20,634 bases of DNA from G020354085 sp964629975 (lineage in GTDB: Bacteria > Pseudomonadota > Gammaproteobacteria > Acidiferrobacterales > Sulfurifustaceae). Shown here piece by piece: positions 6,815 through 14,594 of the stretch (within the stretch, counting starts at the first letter, position 1; every line of letters begins with the position of its first letter). A model generated the notes under the pieces. It was not told where the DNA came from. It did no database searches and saw only the letters and a program-made list of their open reading frames with translations. The stretch spans positions 1 to 20,634 of the forward strand of contig CAZVUN010000042.1 of the NCBI GenBank assembly GCA_964629975.1, written 5' to 3'. Made by a program: the position numbers and the translations under genes.

Positions 6815-7567
6815 CTAGACCGCGACCGAGCGACCGCCATCGACCACCAGCACCTGGCCGGTGACGAAGCGCGCGTCGCGTACCAGAAAGAGCACGGTGC
6901 GCGCGATATCCTCCACCTCTCCGGCGCGCTTGAGCGGCGTGCGCGAGACGATGCGCTGCTTGGACATCTCGTCGAGCCCGCGCTCCGGCCACAGGATCGC
7001 GCCGGGGGCCACCGCGTTGACACGCACCTCGGGGGCGAGCTCGCGCGCCAGGGTCTTGGTGAGCATGACGACACCGGCCTTGGCGATACTGTAGATCGGG
7101 AAGCTCGGCAGTGGCCGATCGGCGTACAGGTCGGCGATGTTGACGATCGAGCCAGCGGTGCGCGCCAGGTGCGGTGCGGCGGCCTGCGCCAGGAAGAACG
7201 GCGCCTTCAGGTTGGTGCCGATCAGATCGTTCCAGTGTTCCTCGGTGGCGTCACCGATCGGGGTGGGATAGAAGCGCGCGGCATTGTTCACCAGCACGTC
7301 GAGGCGCTGGAAGCGCTCGACCGTCTCGAACACCAGGTTGCGCAGCAGCTTGTCGCCGTTGTTGAGATCGCCGCGCACCAGCATCACCGAATCGGGGCGC
7401 ACGGCATTGAGCTCCTGCTGCAGACGGTGGGCGGCGGCCTCGGACGAGAGGTAATGCACCACGAGGTTTGCGCCCTCGGCATGCAGTGCCCGCGCGATCG
7501 CCGCCCCGATGCGATGCGCGCCACCCGTGACCAGGGCAACCTTGCCTTCCAGTGCCGTGTCCGGCAT
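6815..7567 (-). CDS. pteridine reductase (FolM/PTR1-type short-chain dehydrogenase)
   Basis: This 250-residue classical SDR uses NADPH. The cofactor loop TGGAHRIG (14-21) has Arg instead of the usual second Gly, the signature separating pteridine reductases (PTR1, FolM) from ordinary SDRs. NNAARF (95-99 region), D146 in NIADLY, and catalytic Y159/K163 in YSIAK follow. The C-terminus VTGQVLVVDGGRSV is typical. The likely role is reduction of dihydrobiopterin/dihydrofolate-type substrates, salvaging pterins made by the adjacent folB-folK pathway. That role is inferred from the motif and context; substrate specificity cannot be read from sequence. A GGGAG ribosome site precedes ATG 7567. The gene is divergent from the MidA-type methyltransferase, with an 18-bp inverted repeat in between. 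Confidence 0.85.
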   Translation of the reverse strand: MPDTALEGKVALVTGGAHRIGAAIARALHAEGANLVVHYLSSEAAAHRLQQELNAVRPDSVMLVRGDLNNGDKLLRNLVFETVERFQRLDVLVNNAARFYPTPIGDATEEHWNDLIGTNLKAPFFLAQAAAPHLARTAGSIVNIADLYADRPLPSFPIYSIAKAGVVMLTKTLARELAPEVRVNAVAPGAILWPERGLDEMSKQRIVSRTPLKRAGEVEDIARTVLFLVRDARFVTGQVLVVDGGRSVAV

Positions 7568-7581
7568 AAACTCCCGTCCCC

Positions 7582-7599
7582 GCGGATCGATTGATCCGC
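7582..7599. promoter_or_regulatory. inverted repeat in the divergent gap (candidate operator)
   Basis: GCGGATC-GATT-GATCCGC is a perfect 7-bp inverted repeat around a 4-base centre. It lies between the divergent starts of the pteridine reductase (7567) and the methyltransferase (7639). The position would suit a dimeric regulator of both genes. No regulator can be named. Confidence 0.35.
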
Positions 7600-7638
7600 C
7601 ACCTTACCGCCAAGACCCACGAACGCCAACCGTCGCGC

Positions 7639-9059
7639 ATGCGCCCACCCACCGGCCTCCCCGCCCCTGAGCCCGCGCAGCAGGCACACAGCGCCCGGCT
7701 GACAGCGCTGATTCGCGCCGAGATCGACGCGCACGGCGGCGCACTTCCGTTTGCGCGCTTCATGGAGCTTGCCCTCTACGCCCCCGGGCTCGGTTACTAC
7801 AGCAGCGGCCAGCGCATCTTCGCCGCGGGCGACGTGCACGACTCCAGGGATGGAGGAGGTAGAGTCGCGTCGGGAACAGCGACCGGGGCAAGCACGAGTC
7901 CAGGCGCGCGCGGGACGCGCGATGGGGCCGCGGGCGACTTCGTTACCGCCCCCGAGCTCGGCGATGTGTTCGCCCGTTGCCNNNNNNNNNNNNNNNNNNN
8001 NNNNNNNNNNNNNNNNNNNNNNNNNNNNNNNNNNNNNNNNNNNNNNNNNNNNNNNNNNNNNNNNNNNNNNNNNNNNNNNNNGCCGCGGGCGACTTCGTTA
8101 CCGCCCCCGAGCTCGGCGATGTGTTCGCCCGTTGCCTGGCATATACCTGGCGCGAGGTGCTGCGCGCGGTACCGGGCGGCACGCTGCTCGAATGCGGGGC
8201 CGGCAGCGGCGCGCTCGCGGCCGACCTGCTGCGCGCCTGCGAACAGCACCATGCGCTGCCGGCCCACTATCTCATCCTGGAGCTATCAGGCGAGCTGCGC
8301 GCGCGCCAACGCGCGACGCTGCAGGCGCGCGTGCCGCACCTTGCGGAGCGCGTCACCTGGCTCGAGCAGTTGCCGGAGGCGGGCTTTCGCGGCCTGGTGC
8401 TGGCCAACGAGTTGCTCGACGCCTTGCCGGTGGAGCGCTTTCGTGTGACGGGCGATGCCGTCGAACAGCTCGCGGTCGGCTGGCAGGACGGAAGGTTCGC
8501 ATGGTGCACACGCCCGGCGCCCGCCTGGCTCGCCGCGCGCGTGCGCGCGCTCGGCCTGCCGCCTGGCTATACCTCGGAGCTCGGGCTCGCTGCCGAGGCC
8601 TGGGTGCGATCGGTCGGCGCGCGCATCGCGCACGGGGCGCTGCTTGTCATCGACTATGGCTTCGCGCGCACCGAGTTCTATCACCCGCAGCGCAGCGACG
8701 GCACGCTCATGTGCCACTACCGCCAGCGCGCCCACGACGATCCGCTGGTGCTGGTCGGGCTGCAGGACATCACCGCGCATGTCGACTTCAGCGCCATCGC
8801 ACAGGCCGGGGCGAGCGCCGGGCTCGAGGTCCTGGGCTACGCCAGCCAGGGCGCGTTCCTCGCGGCGAGCGGGCTGGAAGAGATCGTGGCCGAGTCGCTG
8901 CGCGGCGAGCCGCGTGCGCATCTCGCGTGCACGGCCCAGATCAAACGCCTGACGCTGCCGACCGAGATGGGCGAGCTCTTCAAGGTGCTCGCGCTCGGGC
9001 GCGGCCTGTGCGCGCCGCTCAGCGCCTTCCGATTACAGGACTGGCGCGCGCGCCTCTAG
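7639..9059 (+). CDS. MidA/NDUFAF7-family class I SAM-dependent methyltransferase, with in-frame insertion and assembly gap
   Basis: This COG1565-type protein belongs to a family whose mitochondrial member (NDUFAF7/MidA) methylates an arginine of a complex I subunit; bacterial substrates are poorly known. Motifs are LPFARFMELALYAPGLGYYS, FVTAPELGDVFARC, the SAM site LECGAGSGALAADLL, ANELLDALPVERF, and LVIDYGFARTEFYHPQR with DITAHVDFSA. ATG 7639 fits better than TTG 7591. A 100-N gap (7982-8081) is flanked by an identical 55-bp sequence. Collapsing that overlap removes 155 bases and restores one frame of 421 codons. Residues 66-100 are then a 35-residue Gly/Ser/Arg-rich insertion splitting the conserved FAAGDFVTAPE segment. 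Without it the protein would have 386 residues, the normal family size. The 3' end overlaps the receiver remnant by 4 bp, convergent. Confidence 0.88.
7822..7938. mobile_element. dispersed hairpin element inserted in-frame in the methyltransferase gene (copy B), with 12-bp direct repeats
   Basis: GCCGCGGGCGAC occurs at 7822-7833 and again at 7927-7938, framing 93 bp of foreign-looking sequence. Removing one repeat plus the insert (105 bp, 35 codons) rejoins a canonical family segment. Inside are hairpin 1 (CTCCA-GGGA-TGGAG, 7842-7855), a near-direct repeat of GCACGASTCCAGG (7836-7848 and 7892-7904), and hairpin 2 (CGCGCG-GGA-CGCGCG, 7907-7921). Positions 7895-7921 match 25 of 27 bases of the element next to the yqeY-like gene. 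It encodes no protein of its own. Transposition from elsewhere by a transposase acting in trans is possible but not shown. Confidence 0.75.
7927..8136. other. scaffold gap: 100 Ns between identical 55-bp contig ends
   Basis: 7927-7981 and 8082-8136 are identical over 55 bases, directly abutting exactly 100 Ns (7982-8081). A round 100-N run is a scaffolder's placeholder, and an exact 55-base overlap is what de Bruijn contigs built with k=55 share. Collapsing the overlap restores the methyltransferase reading frame, so no sequence is probably missing here. Confidence 0.9.
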
Positions 9060-9376
9060 CCGGCATCGTGCGCGGCGGGCTGTTCGCCGCGGCAGCGCTG
9101 CACCAGGTCCTCGGGCTTCTTCAGGTTGAACGGCTTGACCACCAGGCCCTTGGCGCCGAGATCGACCGCCTGCGTGACGTTCTCGAAGGTCGCGTGACCG
9201 CTCGCGATGATGACGAACGCCGCGGGGAACTGCGCGAGCATCTGGCGCAACGCCTCCAGACCGCTCTTCGCCGGCATGTCAATGTCCATGATCAGGATGT
9301 CGGGCCGTCAGCGCCGATACGCCTGCACCGCCGGCGCGCGGCCAAGCGCCCTATTCGTCCCGGCGCCGGCGGGTCT
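9056..9376 (-). pseudogene. response-regulator receiver domain remnant, interrupted by TGA
   Basis: From 9307 downward the frame reads RPDILIMDIDMPAKSGLEAL, then ...QFPAAFVIIASGHATFENV and GLVVKPFNLKKPEDL. This is the second half of a receiver domain, with its phosphoacceptor Asp (MDIDMP) and the conserved Lys (VKPF). Just upstream is TGA at 9308-9310, and before it in the same frame ALGRAPAVQAYRR, which looks like the preceding receiver helix. The beta-1 strand with the acidic pair is missing. The frame continues that of the c-di-GMP gene upstream, whose TGA is at 9377-9379. This is therefore a decayed gene or the decayed C-terminal domain of a longer protein. A short product starting at ATG 9289 (77 codons) would not be a complete receiver. 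The 3' end overlaps the methyltransferase stop. Confidence 0.75.
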
Positions 9377-11230
9377 TCAGCTCGCGGCGCGCATCACGCC
9401 CCAAGCGGAATCGTTGAGCCAGGTGCGCAGCGCTTCGGCGGCGAGCGGGCGGCTCATGTAGTAGCCCTGCGCGGTGTCGCAGCGCAGGCGTCGCAGCAGC
9501 TCCCAGGCGGCGACATCCTCCACGCCCTCGGCCACGACCTTGAGCCCGAGGTTGTGCGCGAGCTCGATCGTGGAGTGCACGATCATGGCGTTGCCGGCAT
9601 CGGCGGCCATGTCCATGACGAACGAGCGGTCGATCTTGACCTCCTGCACCGGCAGGTTCTTGAGGTAGCCAAGCGAGGAGTAGCCGGTGCCGAAGTCATC
9701 GATCGCGAAGCGCACCCCGGCGTCGCTGAGGCGCGTGATCACGGCGAGCGCCTGCTGCGGATCCTCCATCATGGCGCTTTCCGTCACCTCGAGGGTGAAG
9801 CTCTCGGGCGGCAGCTTCCAGTACGCCAGCAGCTCGACGATGCGCTCGGGCAGCATCGGGTCGAGCAGATCGTGCGCCGAGAGGTTGACCGCCATGCCGA
9901 GCGCGAGACCCTCGCGGCGCAGCGCCGCGGCCTGCGCGGCGGCGGCATTCAGCACCCAGCGTGTCAGCAGCTTGATGGTGCCGGTCTCCTCGGCCATGGG
10001 GATGAACTGATCCGGCGAGATGAAGCCGTGCTGCGGATGCACCCAGCGCACCAGTGCCTCGAAGCCGCTCACGCGCGCGCTCGCCATGTCGATCTTAGGC
10101 TGGAAGTGCAGGGCGAGCGCGTCCTCCGCGAGCGCGCGCCGCAGCTCGGCCATGAGCGTCAGGCGCAGCGGGCTGAACTGATCGTGCTCGGGGGCATACA
10201 CGAGGTAGTCGAGGCGCGCGCGCTTGGCCGCGTACAACGCCACGTCGGCGCGGCGCAGCAGCGTGTCCACGTCCGCGCCATGCTCGGGGGCGAGGGCGAT
10301 GCCGAGGCTCGCGCTGATCTCGAGCGTCAGCCCCTCGATCTCGAACGGCGTGCGCAGCACGTTGCGGATGCGCTCGGCCAGCTTGCCCGCGTCCTCGGCG
10401 GCGCTCAGCCGGGCGGCGGCGATGGCGAACTGGTTGCCGCCCAGGTGCGCGAGCGTGCAGCCGTCGGCCGGGGATTTGATGCGCGCCACGGTGTCGCCGC
10501 GTCGCAGGCCGGCTTCGAGGCGCTCGCCGACACGCTTGAGCAACAGATCGCCGTTGGCGTGTCCGAGGGTGTTGTTGATCTCCTTGAAGCGGCAGAGATC
10601 GAGCAGCACCACCGCCACGTGCCGGCCAAGGCGCGCGGCGTGATGCAGGTCCTGCTGCAGGCGATCGCGCAGCAGCGTGCGGTTCGGAAGGCCGGTGACC
10701 GCGTCGTGCAGCGCCTGGTGGCGGATGCGCTCCTCGGCCTGCAGGCGCTGCTGCATCTCGGTTTGCAGATCGCGTGTGCGCAGCCGTATGACCTCATCGA
10801 GCGAGCGATTCTGCGCGCGCAGCGCGCGGTGCGCACGACAGCCCTCGATGATGTGGCGGATGCGCGCCAGTACCTCGAGCCGGTCGAACGGCTTGATCAG
10901 GAAGTCCTTGACCCCGGCCTCGAGCGCTGCGAGCTTGGTGTTGCGATCGTCGCGCGCGGTCAGCATCAGCACCGGCAGGTAATCGTCGCCGTCCACCTGG
11001 CGCAGCTCGCTCAACACCTCGAGCCCCGAGCGCTGCGGCATGCTGTAGTCGAGCAGCACCACGTCGGGATGCTCGCGCAGGTAGAGCGGCACCGCCGCGT
11101 GCGGGTCGTTGCTGGTGAGGATGTGGCGATAGCCGGCCGCCTTCAGGATCGCCTCGATGAGCGCGACCACATCGGGTTGATCGTCAATGATCAGGATTCG
11201 GGCGTCGGCGTGCTGCGGCGCGACCAGCAT
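9377..11230 (-). CDS. REC-GGDEF-EAL response regulator, probable c-di-GMP phosphodiesterase
   Basis: This 617-residue cytoplasmic signalling protein has three domains. The receiver (about 10-130) has acidic D16/D17, phosphoacceptor D61 in VVLLDYSMP and K113 in LIKPF. The GGDEF domain (about 165-345) has GGNQF at 264-268 in place of GGDEF, so cyclase activity is unlikely. The EAL domain (about 355-610) has EAL at 391-393, N449 in VNLS, E481 in LEVTES, D511/D512 in DDFGTGYSSL, K532 in KIDRSF and E568 in AEGVED. All residues expected for hydrolysis of c-di-GMP to pGpG are kept. A phosphorelay probably controls hydrolysis, with the degenerate GGDEF as a sensory or GTP-binding module. No partner histidine kinase is in the window. 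A receiver remnant follows in the same frame. Confidence 0.93.
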   Translation of the reverse strand: MLVAPQHADARILIIDDQPDVVALIEAILKAAGYRHILTSNDPHAAVPLYLREHPDVVLLDYSMPQRSGLEVLSELRQVDGDDYLPVLMLTARDDRNTKLAALEAGVKDFLIKPFDRLEVLARIRHIIEGCRAHRALRAQNRSLDEVIRLRTRDLQTEMQQRLQAEERIRHQALHDAVTGLPNRTLLRDRLQQDLHHAARLGRHVAVVLLDLCRFKEINNTLGHANGDLLLKRVGERLEAGLRRGDTVARIKSPADGCTLAHLGGNQFAIAAARLSAAEDAGKLAERIRNVLRTPFEIEGLTLEISASLGIALAPEHGADVDTLLRRADVALYAAKRARLDYLVYAPEHDQFSPLRLTLMAELRRALAEDALALHFQPKIDMASARVSGFEALVRWVHPQHGFISPDQFIPMAEETGTIKLLTRWVLNAAAAQAAALRREGLALGMAVNLSAHDLLDPMLPERIVELLAYWKLPPESFTLEVTESAMMEDPQQALAVITRLSDAGVRFAIDDFGTGYSSLGYLKNLPVQEVKIDRSFVMDMAADAGNAMIVHSTIELAHNLGLKVVAEGVEDVAAWELLRRLRCDTAQGYYMSRPLAAEALRTWLNDSAWGVMRAAS

Positions 11231-11364
11231 GGCTCGATCTCATGGCGCACGGCACCCCTGTGCGCTTTCGGTCAGAAGCCTATCGGCGCCGGTGGCGGAA
11301 ACTTGAGCCGGGTCCGGGGACTGCCGGCGAAACGCCAGGGAATTCCGCCACTTACACAATGCCA

Positions 11365-11384
11365 GGGGCGGAACGATCCGCCCC
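11365..11384 (-). terminator. strong hairpin downstream of the 11392-12297 gene
   Basis: GGGGCGGA-ACGA-TCCGCCCC is a perfect 8-bp stem with a 4-base loop. It starts 8 bases after the stop of the upstream minus-strand gene. No run of T follows on the minus strand, so this is not a classical intrinsic terminator; it could be a transcript-end or stabilising hairpin. The rest of 11231-11391 shows nothing recognisable. Confidence 0.4.
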
Positions 11385-11391
11385 GCCGTCG

Positions 11392-12297
11392 TCAGAGCCC
11401 GAGCGCCTTTTCGAGCGCATCCTGGTCTTTCTTGAACTGCTGCTGGCGCTCCCGTTCGGCCTTTTGCTGTTTAGCCTCGCCCTGCTTTTGGACCTTTTCC
11501 GCCTCGGCGCCGAGACCGGCAATGCGGTAGTAGTCGGCCGCGACCTCACTCTCGCCCTTGCGCGCGTGGCTGTCGGCAAGCTGCCTGGCCTTGTCCTGCA
11601 CAGCCTTGGCCTTCTGCGGCTTGTCGGCAAACTGGTAGTAGGCAATGGCGAGCTCGAGCGCGCGGCGCGCGCTGTCGGCGGCGAGCGTATCGCCGCGCTT
11701 CTCAGCGCGCGCCTGCGCCTTCTTCGGGCCGGTGCCGGCGTGGTAGGCCCAGTCCTTGGACTTGCCGAGCGCGTCGCGCGAATCCTTGGTGGCGGCGAAC
11801 AGTTTTTCCTCGGTCACCAGCCACTGGTCGGCATTCTTCGCGGCCAGCGCGCGCAGCTCCTTCACCTGCGCGTCGTTCTTGCGAGTGGTGAAGTGGCCGA
11901 TGGCACTGCTCACCGTGCCGATGTCGTCGGACCTGGCCTTGACCTGCTTCAACTTGACGCGATCGGCGTCCCCCGGCAGGCCCGAGCCCTCGAACACGCT
12001 GAACGCTTCCTGGAGCCGGCCGGCCTTCTCGGCCTGATCGCCGAGGCTCTTGCCGGTGCGGCGGATGAGCGCCGTGAGCTCCTCGTCTTCCTTCTTGCTG
12101 AGGCACATGCCCTGGAAATCACGTCCCGCGCGATTGGCTTCCTTGTGCTTGCCGGCCTTGTCGAGGTCGATGATTTTTTTGAACTGCGCGCGCTCGGCAG
12201 CGACGTCGCTGTCGCGGCAGCCGTCGGCATAGGCCGACGACACGCCGAAGCTCGCGACCGCCACCACTGGCGCAAGGAAACGGATGATCGTCTTCAT
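11392..12297 (-). CDS. exported protein of unknown function, helical, Lys-rich C-terminus
   Basis: I do not recognise the family. From ATG 12297 the product has 301 residues. The N-terminus MKTIIRFLAPVVAVASFG, with SSAYA just before DGC, is a clear Sec signal peptide, cleaved probably after AYA. The mature part is almost all predicted helix, with TPR-like Ala/Lys/Glu-rich stretches such as ALELAIAYYQFADKPQKAKA and SEVAADYYRIAGLGAEAEKV. The end is highly charged (GEAKQQKAERERQQQFKKDQ) and probably coiled-coil. GGAG lies about eight bases before the ATG. The gene follows the other exported-protein gene by 14 bases, so the two are probably co-transcribed and may act together in the envelope. Translations running through from the upstream gene in this frame are not real. 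Confidence 0.75.
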   Translation of the reverse strand: MKTIIRFLAPVVAVASFGVSSAYADGCRDSDVAAERAQFKKIIDLDKAGKHKEANRAGRDFQGMCLSKKEDEELTALIRRTGKSLGDQAEKAGRLQEAFSVFEGSGLPGDADRVKLKQVKARSDDIGTVSSAIGHFTTRKNDAQVKELRALAAKNADQWLVTEEKLFAATKDSRDALGKSKDWAYHAGTGPKKAQARAEKRGDTLAADSARRALELAIAYYQFADKPQKAKAVQDKARQLADSHARKGESEVAADYYRIAGLGAEAEKVQKQGEAKQQKAERERQQQFKKDQDALEKALGL

Positions 12298-12311
12298 GGC
12301 AACACTCCGCT

Positions 12312-13178
12312 TCACTTGAGAAGCTTCAGCGCGTCCTGGAATCCGAACCCGCCCTTGTCGCTCTTGTCCTTGGCGCCGCTGCCTCCCGTCCCCTTGTCGG
12401 CCGGCGGCTTGCCGCCGCCACCCATGAGCGCGCCCATGCCGAACATCTCCATCTTCTGGTAGCCGGCCGGGATCTCGAACAGTTTCGGGTCCTGCTTGCC
12501 GATCTTGATGTTCTTGTTCTCGATCTTGAAGCGGTCCTTCTTGCCCTGGTCCACCGCGATCGCGTCCATCTTGACGATGATATCGTCCTTGGTGAGCCAC
12601 CAGAAGCCGGCGAGCTTGTTGCCCTTCGGCCCGGTCATGACAAGCTTGCTCTTGGTGGTCTTGATGCCGTCGATGGTCTCCGGGCCGATCACGGTCTGCT
12701 CGATCTTCCAGCCGCTCAGGTCGTCGCTGCGGCTCTCCTTCTTCATGTCGAGCTCCATGTACATCTTCTCTTCCGGTATCAGCATCCAGGCGAGCTTCTT
12801 GTCGGCACGCATGATCATGACCATGTTCTGGCCGCTCTGCGCGTACTCGCGCCGCTCCTTGTCGCGCGCGGCGTAGAGCTTGCCCTTGATCGCCACCTCG
12901 GCGGTTTCGATCACGGTATCGGCCGAGTACTCGACCTTCGGCCCCCCGTAGCTGGCGGCCCACGCCGCCGGCCCGAACGCCACTGCCAAGATGAACCCCA
13001 GCCACTTCGCCGATGGGATCGAGGCGAGGGCCGCGCGCCACGGATGGCGCGGTTGCGGATTCGCCGATTGGATCGAGGCGAGGGCCGAGCGCCACGGATG
13101 GCGCGGTTGCGGATTCGCCGATTGGATCGAGGCGAGGGCCGAGCGCCACGGATGGCGCGTTAGCGGATTCGCTTGCAT
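12312..13178 (-). CDS. exported DUF4412/LolA-like protein with repeat-expanded N-terminus
   Basis: The 288-residue product has three parts. Residues 1-54 are three 18-residue repeats around RHPWRSALASI, encoded by a 54-bp tandem repeat. Then comes a signal-peptide-like segment, KWLGFILAVAFGPAAWA, followed by SYGG. The remainder looks like a beta-rich periplasmic domain: GQNMVMIMRADKKLAWMLIP, then EKMYMELDM, and later KLVMTGPKGNKLAGFWWLTK. This resembles DUF4412-type proteins that bind lipid or report on an unknown ligand; that is a weak assignment. A Gly/Lys-rich tail closes it. The start is supported by GGGAGGA four bases before ATG 13178. If translated as read, the signal peptide is preceded by about 55 extra basic residues. 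It is probably in an operon with the next exported protein and, upstream, rimO. Confidence 0.7.
   Translation of the reverse strand: MQANPLTRHPWRSALASIQSANPQPRHPWRSALASIQSANPQPRHPWRAALASIPSAKWLGFILAVAFGPAAWAASYGGPKVEYSADTVIETAEVAIKGKLYAARDKERREYAQSGQNMVMIMRADKKLAWMLIPEEKMYMELDMKKESRSDDLSGWKIEQTVIGPETIDGIKTTKSKLVMTGPKGNKLAGFWWLTKDDIIVKMDAIAVDQGKKDRFKIENKNIKIGKQDPKLFEIPAGYQKMEMFGMGALMGGGGKPPADKGTGGSGAKDKSDKGGFGFQDALKLLK
13017..13178. repeat. 54-bp tandem repeat, three units plus a partial fourth
   Basis: Units begin at 13017, 13071 and 13125 (GATCGAGGCGAGGGCC in each), nearly identical, with period exactly 54. Each contains the perfect hairpin GCGCCA-CGGA-TGGCGC (13035-13050, 13089-13104, 13143-13158). 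A trace of a fourth unit (TTCGCCGATGG, 13008-13018) joins the signal-peptide codons. The period is a multiple of three, so the coding frame is kept. Confidence 0.9.
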
Positions 13179-13182
13179 GAAA

Positions 13183-13189
13183 TCCTCCC
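13183..13189 (-). promoter_or_regulatory. ribosome binding site deciding the start at 13178
   Basis: On the minus strand GGGAGGA lies four bases before ATG 13178. It places initiation upstream of the tandem repeats rather than at the signal peptide, so the repeats should be translated. Confidence 0.65.
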
Positions 13190-13218
13190 GCTGCTGTTGC
13201 CGAATGCCTGCCCCGGCT

Positions 13219-14589
<1,371 letters not shown>

Positions 14590-14594
14590 GACGA

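Noticed and set aside
7591..7638. TTG 7591 as start of the methyltransferase
   Set aside because: It adds 16 untypical residues and lies within the inverted repeat; ATG 7639 gives normal family length.
7982..8081. A real missing segment or mobile element within the N gap
   Set aside because: The 55-bp overlap of the two flanks, and the frame restored by collapsing it, make a true gap unnecessary.
7751..11530. Very long plus-strand open frame (1259 codons) across the gap and the c-di-GMP gene
   Set aside because: It is antisense to the REC-GGDEF-EAL gene and out of frame with the methyltransferase; long open antisense frames are common in GC-rich DNA.
11392..13149. 585-codon minus-strand frame joining two genes
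   Set aside because: It is the 11392-12297 gene extended upstream in the wrong frame of the DUF4412-like gene; signal peptide and ribosome site place the start at 12297.
13017..13178. Possible CRISPR array from the three regular repeats
   Set aside because: The 54-bp units are contiguous and nearly identical throughout, with no unique spacers and no cas genes nearby.
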